A stretch of DNA of 20,116 nucleotides from Candidatus Faecalibacterium faecipullorum (GTDB lineage: Bacteria; Bacillota; Clostridia; Oscillospirales; Ruminococcaceae). The stretch covers positions 1-20,116 of the forward strand of contig DWXX01000163.1 in the NCBI GenBank assembly GCA_019118985.1. Reading direction: 5' to 3'. The notes under the pieces are model-generated. The model worked only from the letters and a program-made list of their open reading frames with translations. It did no database searches and was not told the DNA's origin. The position numbers and the translations under genes are program-made. Below, in pieces: positions 6,968 to 14,682 of this stretch (positions are counted from its first letter, which is position 1; every line of letters starts with the position of its first letter).

Positions 6968-7225
6968 TCAGAGGTTCTCGGTCATGAACTTCTGGATGGC
7001 CTCAACAGCGGCGTCCTCATCGTCGCCCTCGACCTTGATGGTGACGGTGTCGCCCTGCTTGACGCCCATGCCCATCAGAGCCATCAGCTTGCGCATATCG
7101 CAGCTCTTGCCGTCCTTCTCAAGGGTGGCGGTGCTGGCATGGCCCTTGACCACCTTGACCAGCAGGCCGGCGGGGCGGGCATGGATGCCGCAGGCATCCT
7201 TGACAGTGTACTGGAATTCCTTCAT
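6968..7225 (-). CDS. ptsH: HPr, PTS phosphocarrier protein (Ser46 replaced by Lys)
   Basis: Small cytoplasmic phosphocarrier that receives phosphate from enzyme I on His15 and hands it to sugar-specific enzyme IIA proteins. Length is 85 residues, as in the family. The active-site segment GIHARPAG places the histidine at residue 15 without gaps. The second signature normally reads like LKSIMGVMSLG with the regulatory serine at 46; here residues 43-54 read DMRKLMALMGMG, so residue 46 is Lys. Phosphorylation by HPr kinase, the input to CcpA carbon catabolite repression in Firmicutes, is therefore not possible at that site. AAGGAG lies 9 bases before the ATG at 7223-7225. It is the first gene of the PTS block and ends in a terminator before ptsI. 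Confidence 0.96.
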   Translation of the reverse strand: MKEFQYTVKDACGIHARPAGLLVKVVKGHASTATLEKDGKSCDMRKLMALMGMGVKQGDTVTIKVEGDDEDAAVEAIQKFMTENL

Positions 7226-7317
7226 AGATCATTTCTCCTTATAACGTAGACTTGCGGCAGCGCCTGCTGCCTTCCCAAACCATGTGCAGACAGGCATACA
7301 CACGCTTCGATACAATT

Positions 7318-7346
7318 ATTATAAACCCTGCCGGGGATTTTTGCAC
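7318..7346 (-). promoter_or_regulatory. candidate promoter of ptsH
   Basis: A perfect TATAAT (7318-7323) on the minus strand, about 95 bases before the HPr start. The hexamer 17 bases upstream is GTGCAA, a poor -35, so an activator or upstream element may help. Two copies of CAAAAAATTG lie just upstream (7360-7369 and 7372-7381). Confidence 0.45.
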
Positions 7347-7359
7347 CCTTTCATTTTGC

Positions 7360-7381
7360 CAATTTTTTGTTCAATTTTTTG
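7360..7381. repeat. tandem AT-rich decamer upstream of the ptsH promoter
   Basis: CAATTTTTTG occurs at 7360-7369 and 7372-7381, a 12-base period, in the otherwise GC-rich sequence just upstream of the candidate ptsH promoter. It could be a protein-binding site or an UP-like element. Confidence 0.6.
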
Positions 7382-7408
7382 TACTGTTTGAACAGAATTT
7401 CCGCCGCA

Positions 7409-8056
7409 TCATTCCACCGGATAGCCCCCCGCGTCGATGGGCAGCTCGATGTAGTAGCCGGCGGCGGCGCTCTCGTCCGCGGCGGCGGGCGCGTCTTCGG
7501 CCGGCTGGGCCGCGGCGGCCTGGTCGGCTGCGGCTTCGGCGGCAGTCTCGGCGGCCTGTTCAGCGGCGGCCGCCATGGCCGACTGCGCGTCCCGCAGGCC
7601 GGTCACAAAGCCGGAGGGCTTTGCCAGCAGGTAGGCGCCCACCGGCTTTTTCTTATGCACCAGCAGCACGCCGTAGCAGCTCTCCTCCCCATCCGACGCG
7701 GCGGGGATGAGGGCCTGCCACTTTTCCACCGTCTTGCCCTTGCAGCGGGCAAGGTCCAGCCCGCTCTGCTCCACCACCGTGTTGAAGGCCGTAAAGCTGT
7801 CGTCCCACTTGCGGGGGATCTTGACCTTGTCGGCGGTGATGGACGCGCCGTCCACCTCGATGCCCCAGCCGGCAAACCAGGTCTGGATGTCCTGGGCCGA
7901 CTCGATCTTCTGGTCCTGCGGCGCGCCGGCGGCGGCGGGCACCGTGCGGGTGCTGATGTACCGCCCCAGCAGCGCGCTGCAGACCACCACCGCGCAGCAC
8001 ATGGCCCCCACCCCGATCTGGCGCAGCCGCGCCCGGTTCAATGTCACTACAAACAT
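7409..8056 (-). CDS. membrane-anchored DUF4830 domain protein
   Basis: A 215-residue protein of unknown function. Residues about 8-28 (IGVGAMCCAVVVCSALLG within a basic-flanked stretch) form one N-terminal membrane helix with Arg/Lys on the cytoplasmic side, so the rest is probably outside the cell. Residues about 45-150 resemble DUF4830: the sequence runs IQTWFAGWGIEVDG, then VKIPRKWDDSFTAFNTVV, then LDLARCKGKTVEKW, then GVLLVHKKKPVGAYL and SGFVTGLR. After that comes an Ala/Glu-rich low-complexity stretch (about 157-195). GGAGG is 7 bases before the ATG at 8054-8056; a longer frame to 8149 lacks such support. It stands alone between the amino-acid transporter terminator and ptsH. Family assignment is from memory of the motif pattern and is moderately sure. 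Confidence 0.75.
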   Translation of the reverse strand: MFVVTLNRARLRQIGVGAMCCAVVVCSALLGRYISTRTVPAAAGAPQDQKIESAQDIQTWFAGWGIEVDGASITADKVKIPRKWDDSFTAFNTVVEQSGLDLARCKGKTVEKWQALIPAASDGEESCYGVLLVHKKKPVGAYLLAKPSGFVTGLRDAQSAMAAAAEQAAETAAEAAADQAAAAQPAEDAPAAADESAAAGYYIELPIDAGGYPVE

Positions 8057-8131
8057 AGTTCCGCCTCCCCACCCTCTGCTCGTATTGTACGGGTACAGCC
8101 TATGCTTATGCGCCGGGGGAGCGCGGTATGC

Positions 8132-8162
8132 AAAAAGCCCCTCCGCCAAAGGGCGGAAGGGC
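8132..8162 (-). terminator. intrinsic terminator of the amino acid ABC operon
   Basis: Stem GCCCTTCCGCC with GGCGGAGGGGC (10 of 11 pairs) around a 4-base loop, then TTTTTG on the minus strand, 26 bases after the binding-protein stop. Confidence 0.88.
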
Positions 8163-8188
8163 CGCGCAATTTTTCGTTTCTGTCTCGC

Positions 8189-9025
8189 TTACGCCTCGCT
8201 GGAGATGTCGCTGCCGAAATATTTCTCCGAAATTTCGGCCAGGGTGCCGTCGGCGCGCAGCGCGTCGATGGCCTCGTTGACGGCGGCCAGCAGGGTGTCC
8301 GACCCGCCCCCCTTGCGCACCGGGATGCAGACGTGGGAGGCCTCGTCGGTCTCGTCCACCAGTTTGAAGGCCGCGTCGGGGTGGACGTTCAGGTAGTCGT
8401 AGAAGGACACGTCGGCGTTGAGGGTGGCGTCCACCCGGCCGGCCAGCAGCATCTGGATGGTCTCGTCCAGGGTGTCCACCCCCAGCACCTCGGCGCCGTA
8501 GCTCTCGGCCAGGGTCATGTAGGTGCTGGCGATGGAGTTGGCGGTGGTCTTGCCCGCAAGGTCCTCAAAGCAGGTGATGCTGTCGTCGTCGGCGCGGACG
8601 GCCAGGGCGGTGTGGATGTAGGCGTAGGGCTCGGAGAAGTCGTAGCTCTTGGCCCGCTCTTCGGTCACCTCGACGCCGTTGCAGACGATGTCGTAGCGGC
8701 CGGCTTCCAGCCCGGCGAACAGGCCGTCCCACTCGCCCTCGACATACGCGGGCTCAAGGCCCATGTACTGCGCGATGGCGCGGGAGACCTCGACGTCGTA
8801 GCCCACCAGGGTGTCGGTGTCGTCGTGGTAGCACCAGGGGGACCACGCCCCCTCCAGCGCGACGATCAGGGTGCCGCGGGCCTTGGCGGCCTCAAGGCGG
8901 TCGGCCGCCTCGCCGCTGCCGGCCGTGCTGCCGGCGCCCGCCGCGGACGAGGACGAGCCGCAGCCGCTCAGCGCGCCGGCGGCGGCCATCACCGCCAGCA
9001 GGGAGATAAAGTTCCTTCTTTTCAT
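8189..9025 (-). CDS. amino acid ABC transporter substrate-binding lipoprotein
   Basis: Extracellular lipid-anchored receptor of a polar amino acid importer, 278 residues. Residues 1-22 are a lipoprotein signal ending in the lipobox LSGC, with Cys22 as the lipidated residue, followed by a Ser/Ala/Gly-rich tether. The bacterial solute-binding family 3 domain follows: GTLIVALEG, LVGYDVEVSRAIAQ, WDGLFAGLEAGRYDIV, TEERAKSYDFSEPY and late GGGSDTLLAAVNEAIDALRADGTLAEISEKYFG. The WDG and YDFSEPY segments resemble cystine receptors of the FliY/TcyJ type, so cystine is a possible ligand, not a proven one. GAGGTG is 9 bases before the ATG at 9023-9025; a GTG at 9037 overlaps that site and is unlikely. 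It is the last gene of the operon. Confidence 0.93.
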   Translation of the reverse strand: MKRRNFISLLAVMAAAGALSGCGSSSSAAGAGSTAGSGEAADRLEAAKARGTLIVALEGAWSPWCYHDDTDTLVGYDVEVSRAIAQYMGLEPAYVEGEWDGLFAGLEAGRYDIVCNGVEVTEERAKSYDFSEPYAYIHTALAVRADDDSITCFEDLAGKTTANSIASTYMTLAESYGAEVLGVDTLDETIQMLLAGRVDATLNADVSFYDYLNVHPDAAFKLVDETDEASHVCIPVRKGGGSDTLLAAVNEAIDALRADGTLAEISEKYFGSDISSEA

Positions 9026-9063
9026 GTCTTGTTGCACCTCGTTTGTTCTGTGTGGATGCGGGC

Positions 9064-9801
9064 TCAGCGCCCGGCGATGCGGCGCAGGAAGGCGCGGGTG
9101 CGCTCCTGGCCGGGGCGTTCGAAAAAGTCGGCGGAGGGGGCGCTCTCCACCACCACGCCGTCCTCCATAAAGACGACATGGCTGGACACCTCCCGCGCAA
9201 AGGCCATCTCGTGGGTGACCACCAGCATGGTCATCCCCTCGGCGGCCAGCTGCCGCATGACGTCCAGCACCTCGCCGGTCAGCTCGGGGTCGAGGGCGCT
9301 GGTGGGCTCGTCAAAATAGATGATCTCGGGGCTTGTGGCCAGCGCCCGGGCAATGGCCACCCGCTGCTGCTGCCCGCCCGACAGCTGATGGGGGTACTGG
9401 CCGCAGCGGTCGGCCATCCCCACCTTTTCCAGCATCTGGACGGCGACGGCGTCGGCCTGGGCTTTGGGCATCCTGCGGGCGACCACCAGCCCCTCGGTGA
9501 CGTTCTGCAGCACCGTCTTGTTGCGGAAGAGGTTGTAGCTCTGAAAGACGAAGGCGGTCTTGCGGCGGATGCGGGCCGCGTCGGCGCGGGTCATCCGCGC
9601 AAGGTCCAGCCGCTCGCCGTCGAAGGTCAGGCTGCCGCCGTCGGCCTTTTCGAGGAAGTTGATGCAGCGCAGCAGGGTGGTCTTGCCCGAGCCGGAGGGG
9701 CCCAGAATGGCCACCACCGAGCCCTTGTCCACCGACAGGCTGACCCCCTTGAGGACCTCCCGCGCGCCAAAGGATTTGTGGATGTCGTGTACTTCCAGCA
9801 T
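9064..9801 (-). CDS. amino acid ABC transporter ATP-binding protein
   Basis: ATPase subunit that powers the importer at the inner face of the membrane, about 245 residues, complete. Numbered from the ATG at 9799-9801: Walker A GPSGSGKT at 34-41, Q-loop Gln87 in FVFQSYNLF, signature LSGGQQQR from 140, Walker B EIIYFDEPTSALD with catalytic Glu165, and switch histidine in VTHE. This is the polar amino acid uptake subfamily (GlnQ/TcyC-like). A GTG at 9807 two codons upstream fits a GGGGGG-AAGAG site equally well, so the N-terminus may be two residues longer. It lies 20 bases after the permease stop and 38 bases before the binding-protein start codon. Confidence 0.95.
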   Translation of the reverse strand: MLEVHDIHKSFGAREVLKGVSLSVDKGSVVAILGPSGSGKTTLLRCINFLEKADGGSLTFDGERLDLARMTRADAARIRRKTAFVFQSYNLFRNKTVLQNVTEGLVVARRMPKAQADAVAVQMLEKVGMADRCGQYPHQLSGGQQQRVAIARALATSPEIIYFDEPTSALDPELTGEVLDVMRQLAAEGMTMLVVTHEMAFAREVSSHVVFMEDGVVVESAPSADFFERPGQERTRAFLRRIAGR

Positions 9802-9821
9802 GGGCACAGCTCTTCCCCCCT

Positions 9822-10505
9822 TTAATTGAAGCCGTGGGCGTTGAGGTATTTTTCGCCCTGTTTCTGCACCCAGGTCAGCACGGTGCAGAACATCAGGTAG
9901 ATCACCGCCAGCTCGCAGTAGACCGGCAGGAACTGGTAGGTGTAGGACGCCACCCGCTGGGTGGCCATGAACATCTCAGCCACCGTGATGTTGGCGGCCA
10001 GGGAGGTGTCCTTGACCATCCCGATCAGCGAGTTGGACAGCGGCGGAAAGGCGGTGCGCAGCGCCTGCGGCAGGATGATCCGCCGCATGACCTGCCACCA
10101 GGACATCCCGACGCAGTAGCCGGCCTCCAGCTGGCCGGAGGGCACCGACTCCAGCGCGGCGCGGATGGTCTCGGCGCAGTAGGCCCCCTCGTTGATCGAG
10201 AAGGCGATGACCGCCGTGGGGAAGGCGTCCAGCACGATGCCCATGCTGGGCAGCCCGTAAAAGATGATGAACAGCTGCACCAGCAGCGGGGTGCCCCGCA
10301 CCACCCAGATGTACACCCGGGCCAGCTGACGCAGCACCGGCACCCGGGCGAACTGCACCAGCGCCACCGCCGCCGCGATGACCAGCGCAAACGCGAAGGA
10401 CAGCACCGTCAGCGGGATGGTGACAGCCAGCCCCGGCAGCAAAATGCGGGGGAAGGATTCGATCAGCACCTGTACGGTGCGGTTCTGCAACAAAGTTTCG
10501 ATCAT
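9822..10505 (-). CDS. amino acid ABC transporter permease
   Basis: Integral membrane channel subunit of the importer, 227 residues, normal length for the HisMQ family. Residues about 18-60 include a hydrophobic helix pair with VTIPLTVLSFAFALV. VVRGTPLLVQLFIIFYGLP is the family's conserved helix start, and the ATPase-coupling EAA loop is seen as QLEAGYCVGMSWWQVMRRII followed by LPQALRTAFPPLSNS. VKDTSLAANITVAEMF is typical of cystine and polar amino acid permeases such as YecS/TcyL. The ATG at 10503-10505 follows AGGCAGG by a short gap. First gene of the operon permease, ATPase, binding protein; a promoter lies about 50 bases upstream. Confidence 0.95.
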   Translation of the reverse strand: MIETLLQNRTVQVLIESFPRILLPGLAVTIPLTVLSFAFALVIAAAVALVQFARVPVLRQLARVYIWVVRGTPLLVQLFIIFYGLPSMGIVLDAFPTAVIAFSINEGAYCAETIRAALESVPSGQLEAGYCVGMSWWQVMRRIILPQALRTAFPPLSNSLIGMVKDTSLAANITVAEMFMATQRVASYTYQFLPVYCELAVIYLMFCTVLTWVQKQGEKYLNAHGFN

Positions 10506-10553
10506 AGACGACCTGCCTTTACTCAGGATTTCCGGACGATCCGCAGCCTATCT

Positions 10554-10582
10554 ACTATAGCACCAAACCGCCCGGAAGGCAA
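10554..10582 (-). promoter_or_regulatory. predicted promoter of the amino acid ABC operon
   Basis: Minus-strand TTGCCT (10577-10582) and TATAGT (10554-10559), spaced 17 bases, about 50 bases before the permease start. A 6-bp inverted repeat, CGGAAG/CTTCCG, overlaps the -35. It might serve as a weak terminator for the upstream Bro-N gene (no U-tract) or as an operator. Confidence 0.6.
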
Positions 10583-10634
10583 ATGCTTCCGCCGTATATC
10601 CTACCATACTTCTGGGGCATAGCGCAAGCGGCGG

Positions 10635-11516
10635 TCACGGTTCACCCGTCTCGTCCGCCCCGGGGCCATCCTCCAGCAGGTCGGCGACCACCTGCCCCAG
10701 CTGCGATGCGTTCCGGGCGGTGATGACCGGCACGCCGGTCTGCGCCTCGATGGCACGGCGCGCGTCCCCGGCCACCTTGCCGCCGGCGCGGGCCACATCC
10801 ATATGTTCTGCAAAGCTGTCCGGCCCGGTCTGGCGGGACAGCTCGGTGGTCGTCGCTTCCGCCAGCATATTCAGCACCAGCTCAAGGGTGGTCATGTTGT
10901 CGCGGAGGTTCTCTTTTTTCAGCCCTTTCAGCTTTTTGTACTGCCGGGTGGACATCCCCGACCAGGCGCGGGATATTTCGTCGGTGAGGATGGCGTATTC
11001 AGCCCCCTTGCGCACCCCGCGGGCGTCCCATTCGTCGGTCAGTTCTTTGCGCACCTGGATGGCCTGCAGCCGCTGGTTGACCCATGCGGGGCTGCAGCCC
11101 TTTTTCAGGTAGGTCTGCAGCGCGCGGTCGATGGTCTGCTCGGGGTCGATGGTCTCTTCGATGCGCTCGGCGCCCACCCGGGCCAGCCACAGCTTGAATG
11201 GCTCCGCCTTGGGGGACGGGATGGACTGGATGATGCGCAGCAGCTGTTCGGCGTTGGCTACGTCGGTCAGGCGCTTTTTCCCATCCGCTGCGGTCATTTT
11301 CAACTGCTTACAATCTGTAAGCAGTTGGTCTGCGCCCTCCTCTTTGAGCCGTTTTTTCAGAACGGCCCAATAGGTGCTTGCAGTGCGCGGTGTTTTCTGG
11401 TCGGTCAGCACCCCCACCACGTCGACGATGGAAAAATACCACTCTTCTTTTTCCTCGTCCCAGGCGGTGCGGATGCGCTGGTTTTCAAACAGCTGGATCT
11501 TGTCGTTGGTCTCCAT
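10635..11516 (-). CDS. Bro-N domain protein, DinD-like
   Basis: A 293-residue soluble protein. Residues about 8-110 form a Bro-N (baculovirus repeated ORF N-terminal) domain, best seen as IRTAWDEEKEEWYFSIVDVV, a partial TYWAVLKKRLKEEG and LTDVANAEQLLRIIQSIPS. Such domains bind DNA in phage antirepressors. The rest resembles the DNA-damage-inducible protein D family: EPFKLWLARVGAERIEE, YKKLKGLKKENLRDNMT and HMDVARAGGKVAGDARRAIE. Function in vivo is unknown for this family. AAAGGAG lies 10 bases before the ATG at 11514-11516. It begins 36 bases after the metallo-hydrolase stop with no visible promoter, so it is probably the last gene of the ftsK run. No LexA-type or other SOS box was recognised nearby. 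No other phage gene is in the window. Confidence 0.85.
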   Translation of the reverse strand: METNDKIQLFENQRIRTAWDEEKEEWYFSIVDVVGVLTDQKTPRTASTYWAVLKKRLKEEGADQLLTDCKQLKMTAADGKKRLTDVANAEQLLRIIQSIPSPKAEPFKLWLARVGAERIEETIDPEQTIDRALQTYLKKGCSPAWVNQRLQAIQVRKELTDEWDARGVRKGAEYAILTDEISRAWSGMSTRQYKKLKGLKKENLRDNMTTLELVLNMLAEATTTELSRQTGPDSFAEHMDVARAGGKVAGDARRAIEAQTGVPVITARNASQLGQVVADLLEDGPGADETGEP

Positions 11517-11552
11517 GGCGGGCGCGCTCCTTTCTGACGCCGGCAGGCCCGG

Positions 11553-12704
11553 TCACCCCAAACAGTTCCCGCAGGGGGTGTAGCCGGCCTGGACGGCTTC
11601 CTCGTAGCTGGAGAAGAGGGTCTGGTTGGCCGCGTCGGGCAGGTTGGGGCAGCTGGGCAGGTGGAACTTCTTGGAGTTGACGTTGCCGATGTAGGCCTGG
11701 ATGGTCTGCTGGCTGCTGCTCTGCTGGCCGCTGCCGTCCGAGGTGGTGGGGTTCTGCTGTTCGGGCGGGACGTACCGCTCGCTGGCGACGGCGTAGTCGG
11801 CGCCGTCGCTGGTGATGGTGATGGTCCCCGACAGGTCGGTGCGCCAGACGTCCACCCCGGCGTCCCGCAGCCGGCTGAGGGCGGCCTCATGCGGGTGGCC
11901 GTAGCTGTTGCCCTCCCCCACCGAGATCACCCCGATCTCGGGCAGGACGGCGTTCAGAAAGACATAGCCGGTGCTGGTCTCGCTGCCGTGGTGGCCCACC
12001 TGCAGCACGTCCACGTCCAGCGGCGCGCCCGAGGCCACCAGGTCGTCCTCGGCGTCCTGCTCCATGTCGCCGGTCAGCAGGAAGCTGGTCTCGCCGTAGT
12101 CGATCCGCAGCACGAGGGAGGTGTCGTTGGTGTCGTCGTAGCTGGCCACCGGGCCCAGCATCCGGATGACGGCGCTGCCCAGCTGCCAGACGCTGCCGGC
12201 GGCGGGCACCACGATGGCAAGGCCCTGCTGCTGGGTGTACTTGACGAAATCTTCAAAGCACTGGGTGTCGTTCTCGGTCACCGGGGCGTAGACCTGCCCC
12301 GCCGGGACGGCGGCCATCACCGCCGCAAGGCCCCCGACGTGGTCCTCGTGGGCGTGGCTGCAAAAGACGTATTCCAGCCGGTCCACCCCCCTGCTCTGCA
12401 GGTAGGAGACCACCAGGCTGCCGTCCTCGACGTTGCCGCCGTCGTAGAGCATATACTGCCCGTCGCAGCCGACCAGGACGCTGAGGGCCTGCCCCACGTC
12501 GATGAAGGTGACCGAAAAGCCGCCGCCCTCGGCGGGCGGGGCGGGCTGCGAGGCGGCGGGCGGGGCGTTCTGCGCCTGCTGCACCATGGCCAGCAGTTCT
12601 TCACAGCCGGCCAGGCTGAGGGTGAGGGCTGCGGCCAGGGCCAGGGCGGCCAGCCGGCCCAGCAGACGGGCGGCGCGGGGGCGTTTGTGCGGGCGATCCA
12701 TCAT
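11553..12704 (-). CDS. secreted ComEC/Rec2-like metallo-beta-lactamase-fold hydrolase lipoprotein
   Basis: A 383-residue cell-surface metal-dependent hydrolase; the substrate is unknown, with phosphodiesters or nucleic acid suggested only by similarity to the C-terminal domain of ComEC. Residues 1-34 are a basic start, a long hydrophobic helix and the lipobox SLAGC (Cys34). The MBL domain spans about 63-315: FIDVGQALSVLV (ComEC-type opening, GQG changed to GQA), metal ligands SHAHEDH at 116-122, TGDME and VGHHGSETS. A Gln/Ser-rich spacer follows. Residues about 338-383 form a small Ada-like zinc-binding module, YIGNVNSKKFHLPSC, then AGYTPCGNCLG at the very end. The ATG overlaps the stop of the YgiQ gene by 3 bases (ATGATGA context), showing translational coupling; AAGGGG lies upstream. 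Confidence 0.9.
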   Translation of the reverse strand: MMDRPHKRPRAARLLGRLAALALAAALTLSLAGCEELLAMVQQAQNAPPAASQPAPPAEGGGFSVTFIDVGQALSVLVGCDGQYMLYDGGNVEDGSLVVSYLQSRGVDRLEYVFCSHAHEDHVGGLAAVMAAVPAGQVYAPVTENDTQCFEDFVKYTQQQGLAIVVPAAGSVWQLGSAVIRMLGPVASYDDTNDTSLVLRIDYGETSFLLTGDMEQDAEDDLVASGAPLDVDVLQVGHHGSETSTGYVFLNAVLPEIGVISVGEGNSYGHPHEAALSRLRDAGVDVWRTDLSGTITITSDGADYAVASERYVPPEQQNPTTSDGSGQQSSSQQTIQAYIGNVNSKKFHLPSCPNLPDAANQTLFSSYEEAVQAGYTPCGNCLG

Positions 12705-14659
12705 TTCTTCTTGTTCCCCTTCTTGTGGTTCGGTTTGGTGCGGGGGGCAAAGCGCGCCCCCGGGTGGACGGTGTAGCTGCCGTCGGGGTGGATGGTGACG
12801 TCCCGGGCGGCGGCCGCCTTGCGGGCGGTGCGCTGCACGGCCCGGCGGCCCGCGGCGGGGACCAGCAGGGGGATCAGGTCCTCCCTGTGGGTCATCTTCA
12901 GGGCCTTGATCACCTTTTCGGCGTTGCGGGGCTCATAGTACTGCAGCAGGGCCCGCTGCAGCGCCTTGCCCTCGGCCGTCTTTTCCACAAAGACCGGCTT
13001 GAGGGTGTAGGGGTCCAGCCCGGTGTAGAACATACAGGTGCTGACGGTGCCGGGGGTAGGGTAGAAGTCCTGCACCTGCTCGGGCCGCATGTGGTTCTTG
13101 TAGAGGTACTCGGCCAGGTAGACCGCGTCCTTCAGGGTGCTGCCCGGGTGGCTGGACATCAGGTAGGGCACCAGGTACTGCTTTTTGCCGGCGCGGCGGC
13201 TCAGCTCGTAGAACTTGTCCTTGAATTTGTCGAACACCTCGATGGGCGGCTTGCCCATGTAGGCCAGGGTGTTGGGGGCGCAGTGCTCGGGCGCCACCTT
13301 GAGCTGGCCCGAGACGTGGTGCTCCACCAGCTCTTTGAAGAAGGTGTCGTCGGGGTCGGCCATCAGGTAGTCAAAGCGGATGCCGCTGCGGATGAACACC
13401 TTCTTGACCCCCGGCAAAGCCCGCACCCGGCGCAGGATATTGAGGTAATCCTTGTGGTCGACGATGAGGCGGGGGCAGGGCGAAGGGGCCAGGCAGTGCT
13501 TGCCGCCGGTGCACATCCCCTTGGTCATCTGCTGGCCGCAGGAGGGCAGGCGGAAGTTGGCGGTCGGCCCGCCGATGTCGTGGATGTAGCCCTTGAAGTC
13601 GGGCTCGTGGGTCATCCGCTCGGCCTCGGCGACGATGCTGTCGGCGCTGCGGCTGGTCACCCGGCGGCCCTGATGCAGCTGGATGGCGCAGAAGTTGCAC
13701 CCGCCGAAGCACCCCCGGTTCTGGATGATGGAGAACTGCACCTCCCGGATGGCGGGCACCCCGCCCATCGGCTCGTAGACCGGGTGGTAGCGGCGGGTAT
13801 AGGGCAGGGCGTAGACCTTGTCCAGCTCCCAGCGGACCAGGGGCTTGGCGGGCAGGTTCTGCACCAGGTACTTTTCGCTCTGCTTCTGGACGATGATCTG
13901 GCCGCTGACGCAGTCCTGGTTGTCCATCTGGATGCGGCAGGCTTTGGCGTAGGCCAGCTTGTCCGCGGCCACCTTTTTGTAGCCGGCGCACTCGACATAG
14001 CGGGCGGGCAGGTGGTCGAAGTCGGTCATGTAGCAGGTGCCGGGCAGATCGGTGATGGTGGAGATGTCCTCCCCGGCGGCCAGGCGGCGGGCGATGGCGG
14101 CGGTCTGCCGCTCCCCCATGCCGAAGCTGATCAGGTCGCAGCCGGCGTCCTCGGCGATGCTGGGCAGGACGGTGTCCAGCCAGTAGTCGTAATGGGCGAA
14201 GCGGCGCAGCGACGCCTCCAGCCCGCCCAGGATGACCGGCAGGTCGGGGTAAGCCTGCTTGGCCAGCCGGGTGTAGACGGTGGCGCTGCGGTCGGGGCGG
14301 GCGCCGGCCTTGCCCCCGGGGGAGTATTCGTCCTCGGCCCGGGGGTTCTTGGCCACCGAGTAGTGGCTGACCATGCTGTCCACATTGCCGCCCCCGATGA
14401 AGAAGCCGTACTTCGGCCTGCCGAACCGCTTGAAGTCCTCGCAGTCGGTGTAGCGGGGCTGGGCCAGCACCCCCACCTTATAGCCCTCGGCTTCCAGCAG
14501 GCGGCTGATGATGGCGGTGCCGAAGCTGGGGTGGTCGACGTAGGCGTCGCCGCCCACCACCACAAAGTCCAGCTGGTCCCACCCGCGGGCTTCCATATCG
14601 GCGCGGCAGATGGGCAGAAAGTCGGTGTTCGGGGTATAGTTGGTAGCGTTGTCGTTCAT
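12701..14659 (-). CDS. ygiQ: YgiQ family radical SAM protein
   Basis: A 652-residue radical S-adenosylmethionine enzyme of unknown reaction, in the normal length range for YgiQ. The N-terminal domain has the family's FVVVGGDAYVDHPSFG, GVLAQPRYTD, FIGGGNVDSMVSHYS and VILGGLEASLRRFAHYDYW. The radical SAM core has the iron-sulfur cluster motif RGCFGGCNFCAIQLHQGR (CxxxCxxC) near residues 316-323, followed by GYIHDIGGPTANFR. The C-terminal part has APEHCAPNTLAYMGKP, MSSHPGSTLKDAVYLAEYL and QVQDFYPTPGT, all YgiQ hallmarks. The tail is basic (KKGNKKK). GAGGT is 6 bases before the ATG at 14657-14659. It starts 23 bases after the ftsK stop and overlaps the next gene. Confidence 0.95.
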   Translation of the reverse strand: MNDNATNYTPNTDFLPICRADMEARGWDQLDFVVVGGDAYVDHPSFGTAIISRLLEAEGYKVGVLAQPRYTDCEDFKRFGRPKYGFFIGGGNVDSMVSHYSVAKNPRAEDEYSPGGKAGARPDRSATVYTRLAKQAYPDLPVILGGLEASLRRFAHYDYWLDTVLPSIAEDAGCDLISFGMGERQTAAIARRLAAGEDISTITDLPGTCYMTDFDHLPARYVECAGYKKVAADKLAYAKACRIQMDNQDCVSGQIIVQKQSEKYLVQNLPAKPLVRWELDKVYALPYTRRYHPVYEPMGGVPAIREVQFSIIQNRGCFGGCNFCAIQLHQGRRVTSRSADSIVAEAERMTHEPDFKGYIHDIGGPTANFRLPSCGQQMTKGMCTGGKHCLAPSPCPRLIVDHKDYLNILRRVRALPGVKKVFIRSGIRFDYLMADPDDTFFKELVEHHVSGQLKVAPEHCAPNTLAYMGKPPIEVFDKFKDKFYELSRRAGKKQYLVPYLMSSHPGSTLKDAVYLAEYLYKNHMRPEQVQDFYPTPGTVSTCMFYTGLDPYTLKPVFVEKTAEGKALQRALLQYYEPRNAEKVIKALKMTHREDLIPLLVPAAGRRAVQRTARKAAAARDVTIHPDGSYTVHPGARFAPRTKPNHKKGNKKK

Positions 14660-14682
14660 GGCTGTACCTCATGTATGGGCTG

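Noticed and set aside
5160..7244. Very long plus-strand open frames opposite real genes (for example 694 codons over ptsI/ptsH, 681 over ygiQ, 650 over the transporter)
   Set aside because: They are mirror frames of GC-rich minus-strand genes, rich in Gly, His, Val and Arg, without family motifs or ribosome binding sites.
10635..11516. Prophage remnant
   Set aside because: Only the single Bro-N gene is phage-like; no structural, lysis, integrase or replication genes lie nearby.
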